DNA of 64,000 nt. Source: Accumulibacter sp. GTDB taxonomy: Bacteria > Pseudomonadota > Gammaproteobacteria > Burkholderiales > Rhodocyclaceae. Within the stretch, counting starts at the first letter, position 1, and every line of letters starts with the position of its first letter. The stretch spans positions 28,425 to 92,424 of the forward strand of contig NZ_JAMTDQ010000064.1 in the NCBI RefSeq assembly GCF_023806635.1. Reading direction: 5' to 3'. The notes beneath the pieces were generated by a model, which saw only the letters and a program-made list of their open reading frames with translations, ran no database searches and had not been told where the DNA came from. Below are positions 40,130 to 50,162 of this stretch, piece by piece. The position numbers and the translations under genes are program-made.

Positions 40130-40456
40130 GTGCTGATCAGCACCGCCCACGCCCAACAGGCAGCCTCTTCCGACCCGACCGGCGGCTTCATGCAGTTGCT
40201 GCCGATCATCCTGATGTTCGTCGTCCTCTACTTCCTGATGATCCGGCCACAGATGAAACGCGCCAAGGAGCACAAGGCGCTGGTCGAGGCCCTAGCCAGG
40301 GGTGACGAGGTCATCACCGGCGGCGGAATCGCCGGCCGCATCACCAGGGTCGGCGAGCAGTTCGTCAGCCTCGAAGTGGCCGAGGGCGTCGAGATCCAGG
40401 TGCAGAAACCAGCGGTGCAGCTGGTCCTGCCCAAGGGGTCGCTGAAAGCGCTCTGA
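40130..40456 (+). CDS. yajC: Preprotein translocase accessory subunit YajC
   Basis: Small inner-membrane protein associated with SecDF, 108 residues. One membrane helix (LLPIILMFVVLYFLMIRP near residues 23-40) is followed by a cytoplasmic beta-rich domain (RGDEVITGGGIAGRITRV). The start is GTG at 40130; overlapping ATGs at 40125 and 40128 hit a stop at once. The residues before the helix (ISTAHAQQAA) resemble a cleavable signal end, but YajC normally keeps them. Placement before secD is universal in this group. Confidence 0.94.
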   Translation: MLISTAHAQQAASSDPTGGFMQLLPIILMFVVLYFLMIRPQMKRAKEHKALVEALARGDEVITGGGIAGRITRVGEQFVSLEVAEGVEIQVQKPAVQLVLPKGSLKAL

Positions 40457-40515
40457 CCAGCTTCTCGTTGCCCGACCCGTGGGCAACTGGCACACACCCC
40501 TGACGGCAAGCATCC

Positions 40516-42393
40516 ATGAATCGTTATCCGCTCTGGAAATACGTCATCGTCGGCCTGGCACTGGTCTTCGGCCTCATTTACACGCTGCCGAACTTCTTCG
40601 GCGAATCACCGGCGGTACAGGTTTCCAGCGCCAAGGCGACGATCAAGATCGACGACCGGGCGCGCGAGCGTGTCGCCAGTGCGCTGCAGGCCGCTGCCAT
40701 CGCCAACAGCGGCATCTTCCTCGACAGCAATGGCGTCAAGGTCCGGCTGGCAACGACCGACCAGCAGTTGCAGGCGAAGGACGTGCTGGAAAAGCAGTTC
40801 AATCCGGACCCGGGTGACCCGCAGTACGTCGTCGCGCTCAACCTGCTGTCGAGTTCGCCGCGCTGGCTGACCAGCCTGCACGCACTGCCGATGTACCTCG
40901 GTCTCGACCTGCGCGGCGGGGTTCACTTCCTCCTGCAGGTGGACATGAAGGGCGCCGTGACGAAGCGGCTCGATGCCCTCGGCGGCGACCTGCGCAGCCT
41001 GCTGCGCGACAGGAACATCCGCCATGCCGGCATCAGCCGCGAGGGCGAGCGGATGGTGATCCGCTTCCGTGACGGTGAGACGCGCACCAAGGCGCGCATC
41101 GTACTCGAGGACAACCAGTCGGAACTGCTCCTCGCCGACCAGGGGGAAGGCGATGATCTGCGGCTCGTCGGCACGCTCAGGCCGGAGGCAATAAAGCGGA
41201 TCCAGGAATTCGCCATCAAGCAGAACATGACGACGCTGCACAACCGGATCAACGAACTCGGCGTCGCCGAGCCGGTGATCGCGCAGCAAGGGGCCGACCG
41301 GATCGTCGTCCAGTTGCCGGGCGTCCAGGATACCGCCAAGGCCAAGGACATCCTCGGCCGGACGGCAACGCTGGAAATCCGCATGGTCGAGGAAACCGCG
41401 GGGGCGATCGAAGCCGCCCTGGCCGGGCAGGTACCCTTTGGCACCGAACTGTACGTCGAGCGTGGTGGCATGCCACTGCTGGTGAAGAAGCAGGTCGTGC
41501 TCACCGGTGACCGACTGACCGACGCGCAGCCAGGTTTCGACAACCAGACATCGGAACCGGCGGTACATCTCACCCTCGATTCCGCTGGCGCGCGAATCTT
41601 CAAGGACGTCACGCGCGACAACGTCGGCAAGCGGATGGCGATCGTGCTGATCGAGAAGGGCAAGGGCGAAGTGATCACGGCGCCGGTCATCCGGGCCGAG
41701 ATCGCCGGCGGGCGTGTCCAGATATCGGGCCGCATGAGTACCGTCGAGGCCAACGACACGGCGTTGCTGTTGCGCGCCGGCTCGCTCGCCGCGCCGATGG
41801 AGATCATCGAGGAGCGGACCATCGGCCCCAGCCTCGGCGCCGAGAACATCCGCAAGGGATTCCATTCGACGATGTGGGGCTTCGCAGCGATTGCCGTCTT
41901 CATGATCGCCTACTACCAACTCTTCGGAGTGGTATCGGTCGTCGCCCTGGCGGCCAACCTGCTCTTTCTCGTCGCCCTGCTCTCACTGCTGCAGGCGACC
42001 CTGACGCTGCCGGGAATCGCCGCCATCGCGCTGACGCTGGGCATGGCGATCGACGCCAACGTGCTGATCAACGAGCGCATCCGCGAGGAACTGCGCAATG
42101 GCTCGACACCGCAGGCGGCGATCCACACCGGCTACGAGCGGGCATTCGGCACCATCCTCGACTCCAATATCACCACCCTGATCGCCGGCGTCGCGCTGCT
42201 GATCTTCGGTTCCGGACCGGTACGTGGCTTCGCCGTCGTGCACTGCCTCGGCATTCTGACCTCGCTGTTTTCCGCCGTCGTCGTCTCGCGCGCAATGATC
42301 AACCTGATCTACGGCCGTCGCCGCAAACTCGAATCCCTTGCCATCGGCCAGGTCTGGAAGCCGATCGATGGCAGCACCACGACTGCCAGATAG
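40516..42393 (+). CDS. secD: Protein translocase subunit SecD
   Basis: RND-type inner-membrane protein of 625 residues that, with SecF, uses the proton gradient to help export of preproteins. The N-terminal helix (YVIVGLALVFGLIYTLPNFF), the motif LGLDLRGGVHFLLQVDM near residues 130-146, a long periplasmic P1 region and five C-terminal helices (GFAAIAVFMIAYYQLFGV, then ALTLGMAIDANVLINERIRE) are all present. The conserved Asp in MAIDANV is essential for proton use in the family. Twelve bp before secF. Confidence 0.96.
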   Translation: MNRYPLWKYVIVGLALVFGLIYTLPNFFGESPAVQVSSAKATIKIDDRARERVASALQAAAIANSGIFLDSNGVKVRLATTDQQLQAKDVLEKQFNPDPGDPQYVVALNLLSSSPRWLTSLHALPMYLGLDLRGGVHFLLQVDMKGAVTKRLDALGGDLRSLLRDRNIRHAGISREGERMVIRFRDGETRTKARIVLEDNQSELLLADQGEGDDLRLVGTLRPEAIKRIQEFAIKQNMTTLHNRINELGVAEPVIAQQGADRIVVQLPGVQDTAKAKDILGRTATLEIRMVEETAGAIEAALAGQVPFGTELYVERGGMPLLVKKQVVLTGDRLTDAQPGFDNQTSEPAVHLTLDSAGARIFKDVTRDNVGKRMAIVLIEKGKGEVITAPVIRAEIAGGRVQISGRMSTVEANDTALLLRAGSLAAPMEIIEERTIGPSLGAENIRKGFHSTMWGFAAIAVFMIAYYQLFGVVSVVALAANLLFLVALLSLLQATLTLPGIAAIALTLGMAIDANVLINERIREELRNGSTPQAAIHTGYERAFGTILDSNITTLIAGVALLIFGSGPVRGFAVVHCLGILTSLFSAVVVSRAMINLIYGRRRKLESLAIGQVWKPIDGSTTTAR

Positions 42394-42404
42394 GAAACGG
42401 ACCG

Positions 42405-43349
42405 ATGGAATTCTTCCGCATCCGAAAAGACATCCCGTTCATGCGCCATGCGGTGACGTTCAACGTCATCTCGCTGCTCACCTTTCTGCTCTCGGTCTTC
42501 TTCCTCGTCAGCCGTGGCCTGCACCTCTCGGTCGAGTTCACCGGCGGCACGCTGATCGAGATCAACTACGAGCAGGCGGCCGATCTCGAAAAGGTCCGCG
42601 AGGGACTCGCCAAGGCCGGCCACAGTGACTTCTCGGTCCAGAATTTCGGCTCCAGCCGCGATGTGCTGATCCGGCTGCCACTCAAGGCGGAGCAGAACAC
42701 CGCCCGGATCGGCGAATCGGTGATGCAGGCGCTGACTGCCGAGGCACCGGGAGCCGACCTGCGACGGGTCGAGTTCGTCGGCCCGCAGGTGGGCAGGGAA
42801 CTGGCGGAGAACGGCGCGCTGGCGCTGCTGCTGGTGGTCGTCGGCATCGTGCTTTATCTCGCCTTCCGCTTCGAGTGGCGTTTCTCGGTCTCGGCGATCA
42901 TCGCCAACCTGCATGATGTGGTGATCATCCTCGGCTTCTTCGCCTTCTTCCAGTGGGAATTCTCGCTCTCGGTCCTCGCCGCCGTGCTGGCCGTCCTCGG
43001 CTATTCCGTCAATGAATCGGTCGTCGTCTTCGACCGCGTGCGCGAGACCTTCAAGAAGACGCGTGGCCTGACGACGCCACAGGTGCTCGACCACGCGATC
43101 ACCAGCACCATTTCGCGCACCATCATCACGCATGGTTCGACGCAGATGATGGTCCTCTCGATGCTCATCTTCGGCGGCGAGACGCTGTACTATTTTTCGC
43201 TGGCACTGACCATCGGCATCTGCTTCGGCATCTACTCGTCGGTGCTCGTCGCCAGCCCGCTGGTGATGTGGCTGGGCGTGTCGCGCGAGCAGTTCGTCAA
43301 ACCGAAGCGTCAGATCGAGGGCGCCAACGAGGAAGGTGCGGTCGTCTGA
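42405..43349 (+). CDS. secF: Protein translocase subunit SecF
   Basis: Partner of SecD, 314 residues from ATG 42405 with GGAAACGG upstream. Six membrane segments are evident: one N-terminal (HAVTFNVISLLTFLLSVFFL) and five after the periplasmic P4 region. The family motif is SVEFTGGTLIEINYEQA near residues 43-59, and LGYSVNESVVVFDRVRE near 199-215 corresponds to the SecD AxDANV segment. The frame upstream of 42405 overlaps secD and is a shadow. Confidence 0.96.
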   Translation: MEFFRIRKDIPFMRHAVTFNVISLLTFLLSVFFLVSRGLHLSVEFTGGTLIEINYEQAADLEKVREGLAKAGHSDFSVQNFGSSRDVLIRLPLKAEQNTARIGESVMQALTAEAPGADLRRVEFVGPQVGRELAENGALALLLVVVGIVLYLAFRFEWRFSVSAIIANLHDVVIILGFFAFFQWEFSLSVLAAVLAVLGYSVNESVVVFDRVRETFKKTRGLTTPQVLDHAITSTISRTIITHGSTQMMVLSMLIFGGETLYYFSLALTIGICFGIYSSVLVASPLVMWLGVSREQFVKPKRQIEGANEEGAVV

Positions 43350-43393
43350 CTGGCAACGCGACCACGGCTACGTGCAACGACGGAGGTCAGGAG

Positions 43394-44089
43394 ATGAGCG
43401 ACAGGCAGCGCATCCGCGTCTGGGATTTGCCCACACGGGTCTTCCACTGGGCGCTCGTGCTGCTCGTCGTCGCATCCTTCGTCAGCGGCAAGATCGGCGG
43501 CAACGCGATGGTCTGGCACGGCCGCTTCGGTCTCGCCATCCTCGGTCTGTTGAGCTTTCGCCTGCTGTGGGGACTGATCGGCTCGACCTACGCCCGTTTC
43601 ATCTCCTTTCTGCCGACGCCCGCCGCCATCATGGCCTACCTGCGCGGCCAGTGGCGCGGACTCGGCCACAATCCGCTTGGCGCGCTCTCCGTTTTCGGCC
43701 TCCTCGGGCTCCTTGCCTTTCAGGTCGGCAGCGGTCTCTTCGCCAATGACGACATCGCCTTCCGCGGCCCCCTGTACGCACTGGTCAGCAGCGAGCTCAG
43801 CGAGCGCCTGACCGGCTGGCACAAGCTTTCGGTCAACCTGCTCGTGCTACTGGTTCTGCTGCACCTGACGGCAATCGGCTTCTACGCGCACGTCAGGAAG
43901 GAGAACCTGGTCAGACCGATGCTGACCGGCTGGAAGGAGGTCGCTCCGGAACATGGGCCGCCGGCAACCGGAGGCGGGCCGCTGGCGTTCATCGTCGCGC
44001 TGCTGTTTGCCGTCGCGGCGGTCTATGCCGGCAGTGGGGAGTGGGTACCGCCACCGGCGGCAGCACCGGTGTCCGCTCCCGCCTGGTAG
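43394..44089 (+). CDS. Cytochrome b561-type membrane protein
   Basis: A 231-residue b-type cytochrome of the hydrogenase-b/b561 family. The start at 43394 follows GGAGGTCAGGAG. Four or five membrane helices carry candidate haem ligands: His in RVFHWALVLLVV, His in MVWHGRFGLAIL, His in GWHKLSVNLLVLL and His in LLHLTAIGFYAH. It ends with a membrane segment and a Pro/Ala tail (WVPPPAAAPVSAPAW). Such proteins accept electrons from quinol and pass them to soluble c-type cytochromes. A cytochrome c' is encoded convergently next door. 44 bp after secF. Confidence 0.85.
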   Translation: MSDRQRIRVWDLPTRVFHWALVLLVVASFVSGKIGGNAMVWHGRFGLAILGLLSFRLLWGLIGSTYARFISFLPTPAAIMAYLRGQWRGLGHNPLGALSVFGLLGLLAFQVGSGLFANDDIAFRGPLYALVSSELSERLTGWHKLSVNLLVLLVLLHLTAIGFYAHVRKENLVRPMLTGWKEVAPEHGPPATGGGPLAFIVALLFAVAAVYAGSGEWVPPPAAAPVSAPAW

Positions 44090-44115
44090 AGCCCGGCAAT
44101 CGGCAGCGCAGCGGC

Positions 44116-44148
44116 GTCGCTGCCGGCCGCACTCGATCCGGCAGCGAC
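44116..44148. terminator. Bidirectional hairpin between cytochromes b561 and c'
   Basis: Perfect 11-bp arms GTCGCTGCCGG and CCGGCAGCGAC flank an 11-nt loop, exactly between two convergent genes. This fits a shared transcription stop, though neither side has a long T-run. Confidence 0.6.
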
Positions 44149-44162
44149 GTGTGCCGCCGCAC

Positions 44163-44618
44163 TCAATCCTTGCGGAACTTGTCGTGGCAGGCCTTGCAGC
44201 TTTCGCCAGTCTTGCCGAACTGTACCTTCACCGCCGCCGCGTCGCCGGTGGCAGCCACCTTCTGCAACTCGTTGGCTTCCTTGATGTAGGCCATCGCCAG
44301 TTCCTTGACCTTCTCCTGCTCCTTGAAGAACTCCGGCTTGACTCGCGTCTTCTCGCTGCCGACGTCCTTGTCCGTACCCGCGCCAAACAAGGCACCCATG
44401 CCGGAATTGGCGGTCGCTGCGACGACGTTGGCAGCGGCGATCACCTGCTCCTTGTTGTAGGCACCTTCGAGATTGGCCTTGATCTTGCCCATGTTCCACG
44501 CCATGAAGCTGTAACCGGCCTTGCGATACTTGATCATCTCCTCCGGCTTCAGGGCCTGCTGGGCACAGACGGCCCCGGCACAGGTGGTCAGCAAGAGCGC
44601 TGCGACGACTGTCTTCAT
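44163..44618 (-). CDS. Cytochrome c'
   Basis: Periplasmic four-helix-bundle cytochrome of 151 residues. The start at 44618 has GGAGAG upstream and a signal peptide (MKTVVAALLLTTCAGAVCAQ). The haem c site is at the extreme C-terminus, CKACHDKFRKD, as in all cytochromes c'. The helix-1 segment KYRKAGYSFMAWNMGKI is also typical. These proteins bind NO or act in electron transfer; denitrifying or nitrosative-stress roles are common. The frame upstream of 44618 is antisense to no known gene and not conserved. Confidence 0.92.
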   Translation of the reverse strand: MKTVVAALLLTTCAGAVCAQQALKPEEMIKYRKAGYSFMAWNMGKIKANLEGAYNKEQVIAAANVVAATANSGMGALFGAGTDKDVGSEKTRVKPEFFKEQEKVKELAMAYIKEANELQKVAATGDAAAVKVQFGKTGESCKACHDKFRKD

Positions 44619-44649
44619 GGTTTCTCTCCGTTGTGGTTGAGGTAGGGGT

Positions 44650-44970
44650 TCATAGCGCAAAGACGTGCTTGGTGCGCAAGGTCCGCTGCTCGCTGACGAG
44701 CAGCAGCAGGCGGTCGATGTTGGGATGCCGGCCAGGGTTGGCACGCGCCTCATCGACGTTTTCGGCAAACAGTTCGAGACCCTTTGCCGCTGCCTCGGGA
44801 GTGATCGCGCCATAGGTCTGCGCAAGGTGATTGTAGATCGCGAGCGCACCCTGGCTTCCGGCACGGTTCTCGACGCTGCCGAGGAGTTCTCCCGTCGCAT
44901 CCAGCAGGTGGATGGCCTGCAGGTGCGAAATCCCCGGCAGCTTGCGCAGATTCGCGGCGAAGACCGACAC
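44650..44970 (-). CDS. DUF2322 family protein
   Basis: Small soluble protein of 106 residues resembling the DUF2322 family, found mainly in beta- and gammaproteobacteria: starts MSVFAANLRKLPGISHLQAI and ends LVSEQRTLRTKHVFAL. No signal peptide or membrane segment. Function unknown. It lies 3 bp after the zinc-ribbon membrane gene and 31 bp before the cytochrome c' start, so it is probably the last gene of a purB-led transcript. Confidence 0.8.
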   Translation of the reverse strand: MSVFAANLRKLPGISHLQAIHLLDATGELLGSVENRAGSQGALAIYNHLAQTYGAITPEAAAKGLELFAENVDEARANPGRHPNIDRLLLLVSEQRTLRTKHVFAL

Positions 44971-44973
44971 GGC

Positions 44974-45302
44974 TCAGCGTCGCCAGTTTACGGCGATGCC
45001 GATGACGATCCCCGCCGCCGCACAACCGAAGGTCGTCAGCAGCACCGGGGTCCATGTCGTCTGTTCCGGCCCGACGAAGGATGACCAGGCGGCGCTGGCC
45101 AGCCCGCCGGTCAGAAAACCGAAGATCCAGCCGAGCATGCCACCACGCACCAGCGCGCCACGGCGCCCATCCTCACCGCAGCAATGCGGGCAATAAGCCG
45201 AGTCGGCCGGTACCATTCGCTCGCAACTCGGGCAGGCGACCATTGCCGGCGCCGGCTCGCGATCCGGACCGATGCCGGCGGGCGAGTGCCGGTTGGCGCC
45301 CA

Positions 45303-45303
<1 letters not shown>
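44974..45303 (-). CDS. Zinc-ribbon membrane protein of unknown function
   Basis: A 109-residue protein. Four cysteines in CPSCERMVPADSAYCPHCC near residues 24-42 form a zinc ribbon, followed by two membrane helices (GGMLGWIFGFLTGGLASAAW and VLLTTFGCAAAGIVIGIAV). Its start codon overlaps the purB stop by one base (TGATG), so translation is probably coupled to purB. An internal ATG at residue 21, just before the zinc ribbon, is an alternative start. Role unknown. Confidence 0.68.
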
Positions 45304-46764
<1,461 letters not shown>

Positions 46765-46794
46765 CGTGCGCAGTTTTTTACCATTGGGAAACAG

Positions 46795-47403
46795 ATGAAG
46801 CTCATCGGATCACTGACCAGTCCGTACGTCCGCAAGACGCGGGTCGTTCTGGCCGAGAAGAAGATCGACTACGAGTTCGAGGTCGACTCGCCATGGCTGC
46901 CCGAGAACCAGGTGAGCCACGTCAATCCGCTGGGCAAGATACCGGTGCTCGTCCTCGACGACAACACCGTCCTGTTCGATTCGCGAGTCATCGTCGAATA
47001 CCTCGACAACGTCGCGCCCAACAACAAGTTGATGCCCGCGCCAAACCGCGAACGTTCCGAGGTGAAGCGCTGGGAGGCACTCGCCGACGGGATCTGTGAT
47101 GCTGCGGCGCTGGTGTTCCTCGAGAGGAAGCGGCCCGTCGTGCAGCAGAGCCCGGACTGGATCAGTCGTCAGCAAGCCAAGATCATCACCAGTGTGGAAT
47201 ACATGGCGAGCGAGCTCGCCGACTGCAACTGGTGCATGGGCACCCACTTCTCGCTCGCCGACGTCGCCAGCGGCTGTGCGCTCGGCTACCTCGTCTTCCG
47301 CTTTCCGGAGATCGACTGGCGTGGCAAGCACCCGAATCTCGCGCGCCTCTACGAGAAGCTGATGCTGCGCCCGGCGTTCAGCGACACCGTACCGCAGGGC
47401 TGA
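46795..47403 (+). CDS. Glutathione S-transferase-like protein (YibF type)
   Basis: A 202-residue protein with an N-terminal thioredoxin-like GST domain (MKLIGSLTSPYVRKTRVVLA with the Ser/Pro active-site region; NPLGKIPVLVLDD; glutathione-binding DSRVIVEYLD) and an alpha-helical C-terminal domain (GTHFSLADVASGCALGYL). It resembles YibF-type GSTs, which are often encoded beside purB in betaproteobacteria. SspA is the alternative, but sspB and the cytochrome bc1 genes that usually accompany it are absent. Catalytic substrate unknown. Confidence 0.82.
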   Translation: MKLIGSLTSPYVRKTRVVLAEKKIDYEFEVDSPWLPENQVSHVNPLGKIPVLVLDDNTVLFDSRVIVEYLDNVAPNNKLMPAPNRERSEVKRWEALADGICDAAALVFLERKRPVVQQSPDWISRQQAKIITSVEYMASELADCNWCMGTHFSLADVASGCALGYLVFRFPEIDWRGKHPNLARLYEKLMLRPAFSDTVPQG

Positions 47404-47495
47404 GCGGTTGCAAGGAAGTCGTCGCGAGCAGGCCGAGATGCACGGCGCGGGCGAGCGAACGACGTGACCGATCAGATGGATGGGCGAGGAGAGAC

Positions 47496-48452
47496 TCATT
47501 TCGTCGGCGCTGCCGGCGCGCTGACGGCATCCGCATCCAGTCCTTGTGCGCCGACCTCGACCGCGTCCACCTTGCCGTCCTCCTGCAGCAACGCCTCCTC
47601 CGCCTTGCGGTTCAGGACGACGATGCTGATGCGGCGGTTGATCGAACTCAGCGGATCGTTGCGATCGAAGAGGACCGTTGAAGCCAGACCGACGACTCGC
47701 AGGACCTTGTGCTCATCCATGCCGCCGGCGATCAGCTCGCGCCGCGATGCGTTCGCCCTGTTTGCCGACAGCTCCCAGTTCGAGAAGCCCTTGTCGCCAC
47801 CGCCGAACTGGGCAGCGTCGGTATGGCCGGAAAGGCTCAGCTTGTTCGGCACCGCGTTCAACGCCTTGCCGATCTCACGCAGGATCACCCGGGTATGGGG
47901 CTTCAGCTCGGCACTGCTGGTGTCGAACATCGGGCGGTTCTGCTCGTCCACGATCTGGATGCGCAATCCCTCGCTGGTCACGTCCACCAGCAACTGGTTC
48001 TTGAACTGCCTGAGCGCGGGATTGCTCTCGATCAGCTTCTCGATGTTCTGCTTCAGTTCGCCGAGCTTCACCTTCTCGCGCTCCTCGAACTCCCGGCGAA
48101 CCTGCTCGGCGTTGGTTTCCTTCAGGTTGACGGTCTTGTTCTTGGCATCGATGTCGCCGCCCTTGACCTGGCCCGACGAGCGCGTCAGATCCTTGCCGCC
48201 CCCCTTGAGCACGCTCGAGCTGTCGCCCGTTCCCGACCCCCCCTGCGAGGCGATCTTGAGCGGGTTCTGGAAATAGTCCGCAATCCCCTTGAGATCGCCA
48301 CTGGCCGTCGATCCGAGCAGCCACATCAACAGGAAGAAAGCCATCATGGCCGTCACGAAGTCGGCGTAAGCGATCTTCCAGGCACCACCATGATGGCCGC
48401 CGGCAACCTTCTTGACCCGCTTGACGACTATCGGGCGCAGATCGTCACTCAT
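47496..48452 (-). CDS. motB: Flagellar motor stator protein MotB
   Basis: Stator subunit of 318 residues that anchors MotA to peptidoglycan. A basic N-terminus (VKRVKKVAGGHHGG) leads into the single helix WKIAYADFVTAMMAFFLLMW, whose Asp (YADF) is the proton-binding residue. The plug and linker are followed by an OmpA-like peptidoglycan-binding domain (ELKPHTRVILREIGKAL, LSLSGHTDAAQFGGGDKGFS, NWELSANRANASRREL). The Ala/Val-rich C-terminal tail is not conserved. Encoded 32 bp after motA; convergent with the GST gene. Confidence 0.95.
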   Translation of the reverse strand: MSDDLRPIVVKRVKKVAGGHHGGAWKIAYADFVTAMMAFFLLMWLLGSTASGDLKGIADYFQNPLKIASQGGSGTGDSSSVLKGGGKDLTRSSGQVKGGDIDAKNKTVNLKETNAEQVRREFEEREKVKLGELKQNIEKLIESNPALRQFKNQLLVDVTSEGLRIQIVDEQNRPMFDTSSAELKPHTRVILREIGKALNAVPNKLSLSGHTDAAQFGGGDKGFSNWELSANRANASRRELIAGGMDEHKVLRVVGLASTVLFDRNDPLSSINRRISIVVLNRKAEEALLQEDGKVDAVEVGAQGLDADAVSAPAAPTK

Positions 48453-48484
48453 TCATTCTCCCCAATCGGTCGCTGCCCCGGCGC

Positions 48485-49342
48485 CTACTTGCCCTTGCGG
48501 TTCTTGAGTTCCTCTTCCAGCTCGCGGAAACTCGGGCGGACATCGGTCGCCAGGGCCTTCCTGCCAAACTCGACGGCCACCTGCGGCGCATAACCCGACA
48601 TCGACGCCAGCAGGACGACCTTGATCACCTGGTAGATCCTGGAGCCCTCGTGCGCCTTCTGCTCGAGCAGGCTGGCCACCGGCGAAACGAAGCCGTAGGC
48701 GATCAGGATGCCGAGAAAGGTGCCGACCAGCGCGCCACCGATCATCTTGCCGAGCACAGCCGGCGGCTCGCCCACCGATCCCATCACGTTGACCACGCCC
48801 ATCACGGCGACGACGATACCAAAGGCCGGCACCGCATCACCCACCTTCGAGACCACATGACCGGGCGTCTCGACCTCGTGGTGGTGCGTTTCGATCTCGA
48901 TGTCCATCAGGCTTTCGATCTCGATGGCGTTCAGGTTGCCGCCGACCATCATCCGCAAGTAATCGGTGATGAACTCGATCACATGGTGGTCGCCGGCGAG
49001 CGCCGGATACTTGCTGAAGATCGGACTCTCCTTCGGATTCTCGACATCGTTCTCGATCGACATCAAGCCTTCCTTGCGGACCTTCGCCAGAATCTCGAAG
49101 AGCATCGCCAGCAGGTCGATGTACAGCGTCCGGGTATACTTCGAACCCTTGAACAGGCTCGGCAGCGCGCCGATCGTCGCCTTGATGATCTTGATGTCGT
49201 TCGAAGCGACGAAGCCGCCAATCGTCAGGCCGACGATCGCCACATACTCGAGCGGCACCCAGAGTGCCGCCAGGCTGCCGTGAACCGCGTAGGTCCCCAG
49301 CGCCGCCGCCAGAATGACCACATAGCCAACGATCAGAAACAT
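48485..49342 (-). CDS. motA: Flagellar motor stator protein MotA
   Basis: Proton-channel subunit of the stator, 285 residues. The start at 49342 follows AAGGGGGG and begins the first membrane helix (MFLIVGYVVILAAALGTYAV); a form starting 10 codons upstream is in frame but lacks a ribosome-binding site. Four membrane segments are visible. The cytoplasmic loop has the FliG-contacting charged stretch, and the helix-3 region is VGDAVPAFGIVVAVMGVVNV with the conserved Pro. No other flagellar genes are in the window. Confidence 0.95.
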   Translation of the reverse strand: MFLIVGYVVILAAALGTYAVHGSLAALWVPLEYVAIVGLTIGGFVASNDIKIIKATIGALPSLFKGSKYTRTLYIDLLAMLFEILAKVRKEGLMSIENDVENPKESPIFSKYPALAGDHHVIEFITDYLRMMVGGNLNAIEIESLMDIEIETHHHEVETPGHVVSKVGDAVPAFGIVVAVMGVVNVMGSVGEPPAVLGKMIGGALVGTFLGILIAYGFVSPVASLLEQKAHEGSRIYQVIKVVLLASMSGYAPQVAVEFGRKALATDVRPSFRELEEELKNRKGK

Positions 49343-49598
49343 CCGCCCCCCCTTGTCTTGGCGCGTCCGCACGGTCCGGCTTCTCGAACCCGATCATAGT
49401 CGCGCATTGTAGCCACATTGCGCCGCCCCGGCATCGGCCAAAGGTCCTTATATTGGGCTCCGGCGACTCCCTTGCGAGCACTGCGCCGTGGGTCGCGGCG
49501 CAGCTGCAGGAGTCTGCAGGAGTGCCGGCAACGCCTCAGCGCAGACAAATCGTTTAAACTTGTGGCGTGCGCAGGCAGCACCCGAGGCAATCAAGAAG

Positions 49599-50162
49599 AT
49601 GAAGCATTGCAGTGAATGTGGGGCAACGGTCGAACTGGTGATCCCGGCAGGTGACAGCCTGCCACGGCACGTCTGCCGGCAATGCAGAACGATCCATTAC
49701 CAGAATCCGAAACTGGTGGTTGGCTGCATCGCCGAATGGCAGGACCGCATCCTGCTTTGCCGGCGCTCGATCGAGCCACGCCATGGGCTCTGGACCCTGC
49801 CAGCCGGGTTCATGGAGAACGGCGAATCGACGGCCGAGGCGGCGATTCGCGAAACGCTCGAGGAAGCCTGCGCACGCGTCGAGATCGAGCAGTTGTTCTC
49901 GCTCGTCAATGTGCCGCACATCAACCAGGTGCACCTCTTCTATCGCGCCCGCCTGCTCGACACCGGCTTCGCTGCCGGCGTCGAAACGCTCGAAACCGCG
50001 CTCTTTTGCGAACACGAGCTGCCCTGGCAGTCACTCGCCTTCCAGAGTGTCACCCTGTGCCTGCAGGCCTACTTTGCCGATCGCCGGCAGGGCAGGTTCC
50101 GCCTGCACGAAGACGCGATCGTGCGCCGCCAGGAGGCGCCTAGCGCGCATCGTCGAGCGTGA
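49599..50162 (+). CDS. Nudix hydrolase with N-terminal zinc ribbon
   Basis: A 187-residue protein. An N-terminal zinc ribbon (CSECG near residues 4-8 and CRQC near 26-29) precedes the Nudix domain. The Nudix box reads GFMENGESTAEAAIRETLEE (near 70-89), with the REtlEE acidic core. Zinc-ribbon Nudix proteins include NADH and ADP-ribose pyrophosphatases; the substrate here is not predictable. Start ATG 49599 with AAGAAG upstream. Its last 23 bp overlap the 3' end of the TonB-like gene on the other strand. Confidence 0.86.
   Translation: MKHCSECGATVELVIPAGDSLPRHVCRQCRTIHYQNPKLVVGCIAEWQDRILLCRRSIEPRHGLWTLPAGFMENGESTAEAAIRETLEEACARVEIEQLFSLVNVPHINQVHLFYRARLLDTGFAAGVETLETALFCEHELPWQSLAFQSVTLCLQAYFADRRQGRFRLHEDAIVRRQEAPSAHRRA

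Noticed and set aside
46795-47403. Assignment of the GST-like gene as stringent starvation protein A (sspA)
   Set aside because: The N-terminal motif and the purB neighbour fit YibF-type GSTs better, and sspB and the bc1 genes usually linked to sspA are missing.
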